A DNA stretch of 64,000 nucleotides from Glaciecola sp048820975 (GTDB lineage Bacteria > Pseudomonadota > Gammaproteobacteria > Enterobacterales > Alteromonadaceae): contig NZ_JBMEUF010000001.1 in NCBI RefSeq assembly GCF_048820975.1, forward strand, positions 2,170,001 to 2,234,000, read 5' to 3'. The notes beneath the pieces are model-generated. The model searched no databases and was not told the DNA's origin. It saw only the letters and a program-made list of their open reading frames with translations. Shown piece by piece: positions 36,803 through 46,487 of this stretch; position 1 is the stretch's first letter; each line of letters starts with the position of its first letter. The translations under genes and the position numbers were made by a program.

Positions 36803-37957
36803 TTACTGATTCGCCTTACGCTCATTCATGCGTAAGCGCTTAAGCGGGTTAGCATACATTTGTAAAAGCTTCGTCTTTTCAGCGCCAGTTAAGTTGCGTA
36901 AACGTGCTAATAAATAATCTTTTGCACGTTTTTGACCCTGCTCGTCAAGCGTACTAGAGTAGTTACCGTTTGGCTCTTCAAGTAGCTTACAGGCCACTTC
37001 AGCCGTAGGGTAAATTTTATAGCCTAATAATATCTCTTCATCTATTTTAGAGACTACGTCTTCTACAGCCTTATTGTTTTCGGTAATTTCCTTACCAAAG
37101 TGGATATGCACTTGCCCTTTGTTACCTACAATCCCATTTACAATACTCCGCATATCTTCGTTATCAGGTTTGTTGTATTCGCCATTTTGCTCAGCCAGCA
37201 CCAATTCTTTGGCTTTGCTTATATCGCATGGGTCAAACTCGTATGATATGGCAACAGGCACTACGCGCAGCTCATTAATGTATTGTTGAACGCTTTTATC
37301 TTTAGGCTTATTCAACAAGAGCATTGAGATAATGGCAGGGTTAGTGCAATCCATACCGTCTTTCGCTCGCCCTTCTTTTTGCGCTATCCACACATGTTGG
37401 TGATCATGCCTTAATGAATGATGCATATACTCACTTAGCAATTTTGCGGCGTGTAACTTAGCGCGGCGGCCTTCAACTGAGCGCTGCACCACAAAACACT
37501 TATTCAAGCGCATTAGGTCAGCTACCCATTCTTTATGCAGAAGGTTGTCACCCACGGCAGCTCTAACAGTATTTTGGCCTTGTAAATGAAGCGCCCAATT
37601 TACGTAGGCTGAATCAAGCACTATGTCGCGATGATTTGAAATAAACAAACACGGCTTTGACAAATCTAAGTCATTTAATCCACTAATGGTAAAAGATGTA
37701 TTGGTAGTTTCAATTATATGCGCCAAATAGGGCTGCAGTAACATTTGAAAATCTTGTAAGGTTTTTACGCGTCTTATCTTAAATAAAATGGCCATTTGTA
37801 ATAAGCGGCCAATAAAAGCTTTGCTAAACGAAGGCCAGGCAGCAAAACGAAACTCAACTAGGGTATTGATAAAAGAACTATTTTTAACGAGTTTGTTTAA
37901 AACATGGGGTAATTCGGCGTCGTCATACGGCTTAATATCATCGAACTTTGATGTCAT
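36803..37957 (-). CDS. 1-acyl-glycerol-3-phosphate acyltransferase-like protein
   Basis: 384 residues. Motif I is NHRDIVLD (108-115), close to the NHx4-5D acyltransferase block. Motif III-like IAQKEGRAKDG follows about 90 residues later. This fits PlsC/PlsB-type glycerolipid acyltransferases, although the lipid acceptor is not identifiable. No clear signal peptide; probably attached to the inner face of the membrane. I chose ATG at 37957 over a TTG four codons earlier, since GAAGG sits upstream. Convergent with the TetR gene, with an 8-base gap. Confidence 0.8.
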   Translation of the reverse strand: MTSKFDDIKPYDDAELPHVLNKLVKNSSFINTLVEFRFAAWPSFSKAFIGRLLQMAILFKIRRVKTLQDFQMLLQPYLAHIIETTNTSFTISGLNDLDLSKPCLFISNHRDIVLDSAYVNWALHLQGQNTVRAAVGDNLLHKEWVADLMRLNKCFVVQRSVEGRRAKLHAAKLLSEYMHHSLRHDHQHVWIAQKEGRAKDGMDCTNPAIISMLLLNKPKDKSVQQYINELRVVPVAISYEFDPCDISKAKELVLAEQNGEYNKPDNEDMRSIVNGIVGNKGQVHIHFGKEITENNKAVEDVVSKIDEEILLGYKIYPTAEVACKLLEEPNGNYSSTLDEQGQKRAKDYLLARLRNLTGAEKTKLLQMYANPLKRLRMNERKANQ

Positions 37958-38397
37958 AAAATCTGGCAAACCTTCACAACAGGATTAAGAAATGGAAAAA
38001 AGTAAAAAATATCATAAACCTTAACGCTACAACTAAGCCGCAGAAAAAACCACTTTATTACAACAACCCCAGTGCCTTAGTTTTATGCTGCCTTTCGAAA
38101 TATGAGTATCAGCAACATTAAAATCTAATATTAATCAATGATATAAATATAATCTATAGATAATTCTTTTAGTAATGTGTGTGTTTTATACACATTTAAT
38201 ACAGCACCTCAGTTGATTAAAAAAAGTACAGCTTTGGTGTTTGTTATTAAAGCGCATAATTTGGTATGAAATTTCAAAACTTTAGACCCATAGTAATGCT
38301 CTATATTTCACATTAGCCAAGCTGTGGTCAAATTTCATTCAACATCAACATTTTACACAGTGGATTTAAAACGACATAACCAAAAGAGAAAGAACTC
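37958..38397. other. 440-base intergenic region, no gene seen
   Basis: AT-rich region between the divergent acyltransferase and GGDEF-like genes. I see no reading frame with start signals in it. It presumably carries both promoters. No strong hairpin was found. Confidence 0.5.
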
Positions 38398-39633
38398 GTG
38401 ATTAACGACGTAAAAAGACAATGTGACAAACTGATTATAAATAGCTTATTTAAATATTCGTTTGCAAATATTGCCGTACAACTATTCAGTGGTGCGCTTT
38501 TGTTGTTTATGTCGTGGCAAAATGTGAGCTCTGATGCGCTCATAAATGCAGGCCTACTCATTACTTGTTCTTTGCTAGTGAGTATGTTGTATCAAACTAA
38601 ATTTTTGCGTAAGCAAAACGAAGCGAAATTTGACCATGTTAAGTGGGAGTCAATTTATACCTTAAATGCAATACTAATTAGCGCAATATTTGCAGGCTCA
38701 TATGCATATTTAATTTTAAGCAGTAGCATTTCTATTTACGCAGTTTCTTTTGTGCTTGGCATGCACTGCGCATGTTTAGCTATGATATCGGTGTGTTCTA
38801 AAAAAGCATTATTAGGTGTTACTTTGCCCCTTACCGTGCCAAACATTGCCGCATTCCTGTATTTGTACCTTACACAAGGCACTGCAGCGGCTTTATCTAG
38901 CGCAATTGCTTTAACTTTGTACACCGCAGTATTAATTACTATTGGTTTTAAGCTTTACGCATCCATCCGTGCCCACGTGCAGCTAATTGTTCAACATAAT
39001 GAGCAGGAAGAACTCAGCGCTAAATACCTAGAAAAGATAAAGCAAACCACTATAGAAGATCATGAAACCGACGTGTTCAATCGTCGCTTCTTTGACTTAA
39101 CCATAAATCAGGAAGTGCGCCGTGCAAAACGCGCCGGCACTAGTTTTAGTATTATTATTCTTAAGCTTGATTTTTACGAAGAATGCTTAGCTGAGCACGG
39201 CGCTGAAAAACTTAGCAGGTGTGTGCAAAGTATTGCGAAAACATTAGCAAATGCAACCTTGCGTGGTGGTGAATATGTAACGCGATTTGAAGATAACAAA
39301 TTTGCATTTACGCTGCCCAACGTAACCAGTGAGCACGCTTATGCCTTTAGCTCTAAGCTGCTTGATTTAATTAGTGCCAGTAACATAGAACACATATTTG
39401 GTATTAATAAAGATAAAAGTGATTTACCCATTAGCTTTGGGATCACAGAATTTAAGCCGGGCAATATTATTGACGTAGATGAAATTATTGAACAAGCGTC
39501 AAGCGCGCTTTTGCAAGCAAAAGAAAATAAGGCTAGCCCCATTGCTGTGTTCGATGCTTCAAAAGCGGGTACTGCCATAACTAATTCCCATTCAAAGCCG
39601 GTTTTAGTGAGTAGTAAAACTGACGTAGCCTAG
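38398..39633 (+). CDS. Membrane protein with degenerate GGDEF domain
   Basis: 411 residues, GTG start with GAGAAAGAA upstream. Six or so membrane helices occupy about residues 15-190, followed by a short linker and a GGDEF-like domain (TDVFNRRFFDLTINQEVRRAKRAG). At the signature position the sequence is RFEDNKFAF, so the GGDEF box is lost and cyclase activity is unlikely. Architecture matches the active cyclase at 25847-27064, so this may be a diverged paralogue kept as a c-di-GMP or GTP sensor, or a protein scaffold. C-terminal tail is Ser/Thr/Lys-rich. Confidence 0.82.
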   Translation: MINDVKRQCDKLIINSLFKYSFANIAVQLFSGALLLFMSWQNVSSDALINAGLLITCSLLVSMLYQTKFLRKQNEAKFDHVKWESIYTLNAILISAIFAGSYAYLILSSSISIYAVSFVLGMHCACLAMISVCSKKALLGVTLPLTVPNIAAFLYLYLTQGTAAALSSAIALTLYTAVLITIGFKLYASIRAHVQLIVQHNEQEELSAKYLEKIKQTTIEDHETDVFNRRFFDLTINQEVRRAKRAGTSFSIIILKLDFYEECLAEHGAEKLSRCVQSIAKTLANATLRGGEYVTRFEDNKFAFTLPNVTSEHAYAFSSKLLDLISASNIEHIFGINKDKSDLPISFGITEFKPGNIIDVDEIIEQASSALLQAKENKASPIAVFDASKAGTAITNSHSKPVLVSSKTDVA

Positions 39634-39804
39634 TACTTATTTAGTTTGCCTCTTCTACTAAAATACCTTGGTACTAAATTTGCTTACCAAACTGAGCCAA
39701 CGGTTTTGGGCGGTAAAAAGTGTCAAAAATTCATATAGCTATGATTTTATCACTGCTTATTGCCTTGCTCAGATTTCATATTACAAAAGGAAGGTATAAA
39801 CGCC

Positions 39805-42042
39805 ATGTTTAACCAACAACTGCGCGAAAATTTGATCAGCACCTTACAGAAAATAGTGCAGCAGTACGCAAACCTTGCACAAGCTTACGAACACATAGAG
39901 CCCTTCATTCTAGATTCATTTAATGTGCAGCGTGTGTCACTTTTCCAGCGCCGTTCGCATCATCGCGATTTGGTAGCTCGCTATAAAACGGGCAGTGAAT
40001 TACGCGAATTTCGGGTACCGGTGAATACGCAATCTATTGCTGGCTATGTGGCTATGGCGCAACACTCAATATTGGTGAACAATCCCTATGACGAAGATGC
40101 CCTTAGAGCCATCCATTATAAATTAAAATTTGAAAAGCGATACGATCGCCTAACCCGTGTTAAAACAGATAACATTCTTGCTGTACCCATTAAGTATAAT
40201 GATGTTCTACTGGGCGTTTTTGAGGTCATTAATAAAGAGCATGGCGCCTTTAATGATGACGATATGGCTCTTGCTGAACAAGTGGCTAGCATTCTAGCCC
40301 ATGCTTACAAGTATGAACTTGGCGGCACCGCCCGTCCCTTTGACTACTTAGTTCATAAAGGCCTTGTTGACAAAAAAGTACTTAGCAATGTGTCTAAAAA
40401 CGCAAGTATTAAGCACTTGGCTTTCATACTGAATAGTGAGCATCAAATAGCTGAAAAATCAATTAGTGAAGCTCTATCAATTTACTATCAAGTACCGGCA
40501 ATTGAATTTTTACCGGCTGAATTTCATGTATCTCCCCATGATTCAAAATTGAATCCCTCATACTTAAAGCGAAACTTAGTGGTAATTGTTCGCGATGCTA
40601 ACGAGCAAGCCATTGTGCTTATGTTTGAGCCAAATAATTCAACCCTATTAATGGAAATTGAAAACGCACTTGGTAGTGACAACTACCAATTAGCTTTCGC
40701 TTTACCCTCGCATATATTGCAATACTTAGGGGATATAAAAGACAGTCCAAGTGGCGCTCGTAAGTTTGACGACATCATTGGCGAGATTAGCACTTCGGTT
40801 GTTGTAAAAGAAGAAAAGAAAACCGAAAGTATTGCAGAAAATGAACCGGCTATTGTGCGCTTGGTTACCAGCATTTTAGAAGAAGCTGTGCGCATTAATG
40901 CCTCAGATATACATATAGATCCTGAGCCCGATAGCCCTACTCTTGTTAGGATGCGAGTGGATGGCCTAGTACGGGATATTAACCAAGTACCTGAATCGCA
41001 TCACGGTGCTGTGGTCTCAAGAATTAAAATTTTGGCAGGTTTAAATATTGCTGAAAAACGCCTTCCACAAGATGGTAAATTAATATTTTCGCACAAAGGC
41101 CAAGCTATTGATGTGCGTGTTGCCACCATACCCACGGTAGTTGGCGAAGGCTTAGTTATGCGTATTTTGGTAAGCGGCGATGCTATGTCGCTACACAAAA
41201 TAAATTTAGCCCCACAAAACCTCAACCGCTTAGAAAGTATGCTTTCTGTTCCCCACGGCATTTTGTTGGTGGTTGGCCCTACAGGTTCGGGCAAAACCAC
41301 TACCTTACATGCCGCATTGGGGCGCTTAAACACGCCTGATAAGAAGATTTGGACCATTGAGGACCCTGTTGAAATTAAGCAGTATCGATTGCAGCAAGTA
41401 CAAGTAAATCCAAAAATTGGCTTCACTTTTGCCAATGCTTTGCGCGCATTTTTACGAGCCGATCCTGACGTAATCTTAGTAGGCGAAATGCGTGATCAAG
41501 AAACCGCAGGAGCGGCTATTGAGGCCTCATTAACAGGGCACTTGGTATTATCCACCTTACATACCAATTCAGCGCCTGAAACCATTACACGTTTACTTGA
41601 CTTGGGTATGGACCCCGTTAATTTCTCAGACGCTTGTATTGGTATTTTAGCCCAGCGCTTAGTTCGGGTCTTGTGTATGAACTGCAAAGAAAAGCATGCG
41701 CCCAACGAAGTCGAAATGGATTTTATTAGACGCCAATATGGGGAAGAGTATTTTGACGAGGTTAAAATATCTGACAACCTACATTTATATAAAGCAGTAG
41801 GCTGTAAAGAGTGTGATGATACCGGCTACAAGGGCCGAACTGGCGTGCATGAGCTACTCACTATGACCCCACAATTACGTAGCTTAGTATATAAGAAAGC
41901 GTCTGCGGAACAAATTAAACAGCAGAGTATGCATGACGGTATGCGCACCTTAGCGCAAGATGCAATTTTGAAGGTCATTCACGGTGATATTGATATTATT
42001 CAAGCGCAAATTATTAGTGGCTACGGGGATCAAGATCTTTAA
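39805..42042 (+). CDS. GspE/PilB-type secretion ATPase with N-terminal GAF domain
   Basis: 745 residues with this start. I chose ATG at 39805 because AAGGAAGG lies 10 bases before it; the frame also has an upstream TTG at 39760. Residues 1-175 look like a GAF domain (SIAGYVAMAQHSILVNNPYDED; ILAVPIKYNDVLLGVFEVINK). A MshE/T2SSE N-terminal-like region follows. The ATPase then has Walker A GPTGSGKTTT near residue 491, DPDVILVGEMRDQETA (Walker B), the His box STLHTN and a zinc tetracysteine pair (CMNC and CKEC). It would power pilus or secretion assembly. No other pilus or gsp genes are nearby, so its machine is unknown; the GAF part suggests ligand control. Confidence 0.88.
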   Translation: MFNQQLRENLISTLQKIVQQYANLAQAYEHIEPFILDSFNVQRVSLFQRRSHHRDLVARYKTGSELREFRVPVNTQSIAGYVAMAQHSILVNNPYDEDALRAIHYKLKFEKRYDRLTRVKTDNILAVPIKYNDVLLGVFEVINKEHGAFNDDDMALAEQVASILAHAYKYELGGTARPFDYLVHKGLVDKKVLSNVSKNASIKHLAFILNSEHQIAEKSISEALSIYYQVPAIEFLPAEFHVSPHDSKLNPSYLKRNLVVIVRDANEQAIVLMFEPNNSTLLMEIENALGSDNYQLAFALPSHILQYLGDIKDSPSGARKFDDIIGEISTSVVVKEEKKTESIAENEPAIVRLVTSILEEAVRINASDIHIDPEPDSPTLVRMRVDGLVRDINQVPESHHGAVVSRIKILAGLNIAEKRLPQDGKLIFSHKGQAIDVRVATIPTVVGEGLVMRILVSGDAMSLHKINLAPQNLNRLESMLSVPHGILLVVGPTGSGKTTTLHAALGRLNTPDKKIWTIEDPVEIKQYRLQQVQVNPKIGFTFANALRAFLRADPDVILVGEMRDQETAGAAIEASLTGHLVLSTLHTNSAPETITRLLDLGMDPVNFSDACIGILAQRLVRVLCMNCKEKHAPNEVEMDFIRRQYGEEYFDEVKISDNLHLYKAVGCKECDDTGYKGRTGVHELLTMTPQLRSLVYKKASAEQIKQQSMHDGMRTLAQDAILKVIHGDIDIIQAQIISGYGDQDL

Positions 42043-42045
42043 TCC

Positions 42046-42978
42046 CTAGCGCTCTTTTTGCGTTCGACCCACCTGTTTGGGCATAGGTCGCTTTTCTACT
42101 TCATCAAGCTTGATAGAGTATGCATTGCCACCTATTCCCTTAAACGCCTCATCGGTGAACACAATGGTGTTGTCATCAAAAAAGGTAATCGCTTCCTTTT
42201 GCGTCACAATGCCTAAGTCAATACGTGATACATCGCCTGAGAAAAAGTTATCACCCTCAAAATTTTCGAATAGCCAGATACTGGTTGAATCAAGTAAGGC
42301 TAATTTTTCACGGTTCGGGCTAAGCGCTGCAGACGTTATCCAGCACAACTTTTCCATCGTAGTACAGGTTTTGAATGAACCTATTAGCTGTGCATCAAAA
42401 TTGGCCGCGTGATCGCCTACCTTGTATAAATTGGTGATACCATCAAAAGGCTCAGTTCTATTTTTGGTAAACAAGTACAAATGGCGCTTATACGACACAA
42501 AAGCTTCTAAGTCATAATTACGATCACCGGGTTTAACTGGGCGGTCGGTAAGTTCTGGATAGTTAAATTTTATAATTTCTGCTTCTGTTGTCTCACCTTT
42601 AATATCAATTGGGTTTTCAATTTTATAAATGGTGAGCCAGCGTCTTTTGTTATCATTATTGCCAAAGTCGCCCAAAAAGAAATGACCAAACGTATTTTGC
42701 GTCATATCTTCCCAGTCAATGTTCTTTGCATTAGTGACTAAAATCTCTTTGGCAATTGAGCCATCTTTATTAATTTGGTAAAGCTTTGGATCGTCACCGC
42801 TGTCATTAATTGCCCATAAGCGTTGGCGCTTATCAAACTCTATGCCTGATATTTCATGTAATTTAGGGTCAAAACTTATGTCTTTTTTGCTGTATAGCGT
42901 ATGAATTGATACGCCAATAAGAATAGCTAGAACGAGGAAAACGGCTACTGTTAAGCCGATAATGCTTTGTTTCACCAT
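42046..42978 (-). CDS. Hypothetical membrane-anchored propeller-like protein
   Basis: 310 residues. Begins with one strong hydrophobic helix (IIGLTVAVFLVLAILIGVSI), an anchor or uncleaved signal. The rest looks like a beta-propeller: repeated strands with W/F-A-I-N-D-S-G-D-D-x-x-L-Y (RLWAINDSGDDPKLYQI) and similar turns. The N-terminal HEISGIEFDKRQRLWAINDSG resembles esterase-like phytase/SdiA-regulated type propellers, but I cannot name the family with certainty. Convergent with the GspE-like gene, only three bases between stops. Confidence 0.7.
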   Translation of the reverse strand: MVKQSIIGLTVAVFLVLAILIGVSIHTLYSKKDISFDPKLHEISGIEFDKRQRLWAINDSGDDPKLYQINKDGSIAKEILVTNAKNIDWEDMTQNTFGHFFLGDFGNNDNKRRWLTIYKIENPIDIKGETTEAEIIKFNYPELTDRPVKPGDRNYDLEAFVSYKRHLYLFTKNRTEPFDGITNLYKVGDHAANFDAQLIGSFKTCTTMEKLCWITSAALSPNREKLALLDSTSIWLFENFEGDNFFSGDVSRIDLGIVTQKEAITFFDDNTIVFTDEAFKGIGGNAYSIKLDEVEKRPMPKQVGRTQKER

Positions 42979-43086
42979 GAAAAATTAATGAATCCTTAAA
43001 TAATAGTGGCGCAATTATGTATGATACGCCAAGGTAACTAAAGACTTTTGTATATAAAAAGGGAAACTAGTCGTTTTTTAAACTCT

Positions 43087-44781
43087 TCAATTTAAAGATA
43101 TGCTCGTGAGTTTACTGCTCATATTTGTTGCTGTATTACTTGCAGGCACATTAAGCAAGTATTCAGGGGTATGGTGGCTTAATAACAACACCATTTTATT
43201 TGACAGCCAAGTTTGCATACTAAGCCATATTCGTTTTGACATTTCTTCATCTAGGCCATTAAAGGGTTCGTCTAAAATAATAATGGGGGAGTCTCGAAGG
43301 AGCAGGCGCGCCAAGCAAATACGCCGAGCTTGCCCGCCCGAAACGTTCGCGCCCATTTCACCTAACCAAGTATTTAGGCCCTCTGGCAGCTTATTAGCCC
43401 ATTGCTCAAGCTCAACTATTTTTAACACTCGCCACAGATCTTTTTCTGACACATCGCTAATTCCAAGGGCAAGATTGTAGCCTAGGGAGCCTGCTAGCAA
43501 AGTATTTGCTTGCTCTAAATATGAAATGCGCGAATACCAATCTATGGAACTTAGGTGACTCAGCTCAATAGATTGGTTCAGTAAAACGTAATTGTCACTT
43601 TCGTTTAACGGGCTTTCATACTTGCCCATGTCTATTATGAACTTAGCTATACTCGATTTTCCGCTACCAGAATGCCCAGTTACATTAACAATTTGCTGGG
43701 GCAGAAGCGTAAACTGCAGACCATTATGCTGACTACTCAAAATTTGTGGGTGCCCTTTAATGTGCACATCTAAAGATTGCGTATCATGCTCAATTTTATG
43801 GTTGGGCATTGGCGTTTCATGCAGCAAGCTATTAAGCCTAGCCACTGCAAATTCGGTTTGCCCCCACGAACTAAATTGTGACGGGATACCTTGGAGCAAT
43901 TCGGTCATTGCCATGAACATCATAACAAGTAGCAATGCAAAGGGCCCCGTTATTAATCCCATATTAGCGCTGTACATACCAAGCACTATTAGGCTAACGG
44001 TTACAAGGCCTAAGGCCGAATCTACTATTAATTGGATATTCGCCACTTTCTTATTTAGTGATTTTTGTACCGCGTAAAAGCTTGCCATGCTTTGCGTTAA
44101 TTTTTGCTCATGGTGTAGCATCATATTAAACGCCTGCAACTCAAGAGCTCCACTTAAGTGCTCTATTAAGTTTTCACGGCAATCACTTAACAAGGCGCTT
44201 GTTTTGTAGGCGTGTACCTTAGTAAGTTTAACCGTAGCAAAAATACTCGCGCACAGAAAAACGAGCATAACTATACCAAGTACAATGGCCAGCTCTAAAT
44301 AGAAAAAACCGACAAAAAACGTGACACTTAATATAAGTAAGAATATGGCGATAGGGACAATTGTGTAGCGCAGTAAAATGGCATCTAAAGCATCTAAATC
44401 GGCTGTAAGTTTTGCTAACCATTCGCTGTCATTTGTGCTGCGTAAGCTTGCATTTGACATGCCCGTCATTGAACTGAACAAGGTTAAACGAAATACTGAG
44501 ATTAAACGCAATATAGAATCATGATTATATAAGCGCTCAGCATACCTTGAAACGGTTCTGCTTAAAGCAAAAAAACGAATGCCCGAGCCCGGCATGTACA
44601 TATCAAACATTATACTAATACCGGCGGCAATACTTATTCCAGCTAACGCCGTGGCACTAATAAACCAGCCTGACAACATCAGTAATGCGGCACCAGAAAA
44701 TAGGGTAGCAAATGACCACAACACCCCAAAAACTAGTCGAGAACCTAATTTGCGTCTAACAAGCAAAAACCAATTTTTCAC
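43087..44781 (-). CDS. cydC: Cysteine/glutathione ABC exporter subunit CydC
   Basis: 564 residues, half of the heterodimeric exporter needed to assemble cytochrome bd. Six membrane helices in the first ~310 residues, then an ABC domain with Walker A GHSGSGKS, signature VSGGQARRICLAR and Walker B IIILDEP. The signature begins VSGGQ rather than LSGGQ. Its ATG overlaps the cydD stop by four bases (ATGA). Last gene of cydABDC. Confidence 0.93.
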   Translation of the reverse strand: MKNWFLLVRRKLGSRLVFGVLWSFATLFSGAALLMLSGWFISATALAGISIAAGISIMFDMYMPGSGIRFFALSRTVSRYAERLYNHDSILRLISVFRLTLFSSMTGMSNASLRSTNDSEWLAKLTADLDALDAILLRYTIVPIAIFLLILSVTFFVGFFYLELAIVLGIVMLVFLCASIFATVKLTKVHAYKTSALLSDCRENLIEHLSGALELQAFNMMLHHEQKLTQSMASFYAVQKSLNKKVANIQLIVDSALGLVTVSLIVLGMYSANMGLITGPFALLLVMMFMAMTELLQGIPSQFSSWGQTEFAVARLNSLLHETPMPNHKIEHDTQSLDVHIKGHPQILSSQHNGLQFTLLPQQIVNVTGHSGSGKSSIAKFIIDMGKYESPLNESDNYVLLNQSIELSHLSSIDWYSRISYLEQANTLLAGSLGYNLALGISDVSEKDLWRVLKIVELEQWANKLPEGLNTWLGEMGANVSGGQARRICLARLLLRDSPIIILDEPFNGLDEEMSKRIWLSMQTWLSNKMVLLLSHHTPEYLLNVPASNTATNMSSKLTSISLN

Positions 44782-46484
44782 AGCGTTTCTCCTGAGGGAG
44801 GGCTGATGACAATATTTTTGTCAGCCATACTTATAAGCAGCGGGTCATGGCTGGCTATTATTACTAGCGCCTTATTACGTAACAGGCCTATGGCATTAAT
44901 TATGTATTGTTTGCTAGTGTCATCTAGTTTTGCAGTAGGCTCATCTAGCAATATTATTGGCGCAGGATTTAGCATAACCCTTGCTATGGCAATGCGCTGC
45001 ATTTGCCCGCCTGACAATCCCTTCCCATGCTCACCAATGAGCGTGTTAACACTCAAACGCTGTAAGTCTAGCTCTTTGGCTAGGCCTAACTGGCTTAACA
45101 CTGCATACATTTGGCTTTCACTAGCTTTAGGTGCTAATGCGCTTAAGTTCTCATAAATAGAAGCGTTTTTGATCCAGGCTTGTTGGGGCAAAAATGCAAT
45201 GCTCGCCCCCGTTTTTGAGGGGATATTAATATTGCCGCTAAGAGGCGGTAAAAACCCGGCAATGGTATTTAACAAAGTGCTTTTGCCTGCGCCTGAAGGG
45301 CCCGATACCACAAGCAATGTTCCGCTCATAGCTGATAAACTAATTGGCTCGCACAAGGGAGCTTCAGGCGTAAAACCCAGCACTAAATTAGTAAGCGCCA
45401 ATTGATTATTGCTTGGTTCTGAACTTCTATACGCTTTATTTTGCTTGGGCTTGGTTTGTTTTAAAACATCTTCTTGACCCAAAGTAATAACTAAATTATT
45501 AGCGGCACCTAAAGCCGATGCTCTGTCATGATAAAATTGTGAAAGCATGCGCATAGGCATAAAAAACTCAGGCGCTAGTATCAAAATAGCTAAGCCTGAA
45601 AACAAAGTTAAACTATTGGCAGGGCCCCATGTTATTGCCCCGTATAACGAAAATCCTATATAAATAGCTAAAGCAGCTATAGCAACGCTAGTGAAAAACT
45701 CTAAAACTGTGGAAGAAAGAAACGCGAGCTTTAAGGTTTTCATCACAAGCTTTCTGTACAAATTACTATTTTGCGCCACTTCGTCATGCACACTTTGCTC
45801 GGCCCCCAAAAGCTTAATAGTAGGTAGGTTAGCCACTCTATCTAGAAAGTGTCCGGCAAGACGCTGGCGAGCAAGCGAATATCGTTGATTTAGCGCCTCA
45901 GCTCCCATCCCCACTAAAATCATAAATAGCGGAATTAAAGGAGCTGAAATAAGTAATAGTAAAGCACATAGCCAGTTTAAATATGCCACCACACTCAGAA
46001 TAATTAATGGAGAAATAATAGCCAAAGCTTGCTGTGGCCAATATCGTGAAAAGTAGGCGTCCATTGCTTCTACTTCATCTACATATTGCGTAGCGAAAAC
46101 GCCATTTGAGGTGTTTTTGAGGGTAAGCGGACTGGTATTTCGCCAAAATTGTTGTAAACCTTGGCGAATGTTGTTTCGAATATTTTGACTTGCTTTTTGA
46201 GCACTTAAACTTTGTGCTCTATTAAAAATGGGGCGAAGGATTACGCATACTAGCAAGTACACTATACTCAAGTTTTGCGAACTTATGGCAAGCCCTTCAA
46301 CTAAAATATTATGTGCAATGTGTGAAAACAAAAGCCATTGGATAAGCATTAATATGGTTGAAATAGTACCCGCGGCTATCGCTAGCCTAAGCCTGCTAGC
46401 TTCTTGTTTTGCGAAGCTTTTTAAAAAGTCACGGCCAGAGGCTGTATTAATAGCATCTGGCCGTTTAGCATTACTCGCTACCAT
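44778..46484 (-). CDS. cydD: Cysteine/glutathione ABC exporter subunit CydD
   Basis: 568 residues. Exporter membrane domain (about 35-320), then ABC domain with Walker A GPSGAGKST, signature LSGGQMQRIAIAR and Walker B IILLDEPTAKLD. Works with CydC to move cysteine or glutathione into the periplasm for bd oxidase maturation. It starts 3 bases after cydB, leaving no room for a cydX gene after cydB. Confidence 0.93.
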   Translation of the reverse strand: MVASNAKRPDAINTASGRDFLKSFAKQEASRLRLAIAAGTISTILMLIQWLLFSHIAHNILVEGLAISSQNLSIVYLLVCVILRPIFNRAQSLSAQKASQNIRNNIRQGLQQFWRNTSPLTLKNTSNGVFATQYVDEVEAMDAYFSRYWPQQALAIISPLIILSVVAYLNWLCALLLLISAPLIPLFMILVGMGAEALNQRYSLARQRLAGHFLDRVANLPTIKLLGAEQSVHDEVAQNSNLYRKLVMKTLKLAFLSSTVLEFFTSVAIAALAIYIGFSLYGAITWGPANSLTLFSGLAILILAPEFFMPMRMLSQFYHDRASALGAANNLVITLGQEDVLKQTKPKQNKAYRSSEPSNNQLALTNLVLGFTPEAPLCEPISLSAMSGTLLVVSGPSGAGKSTLLNTIAGFLPPLSGNINIPSKTGASIAFLPQQAWIKNASIYENLSALAPKASESQMYAVLSQLGLAKELDLQRLSVNTLIGEHGKGLSGGQMQRIAIARVMLNPAPIILLDEPTAKLDDTSKQYIINAIGLLRNKALVIIASHDPLLISMADKNIVISPPSGETL

Positions 46485-46487
46485 TAT

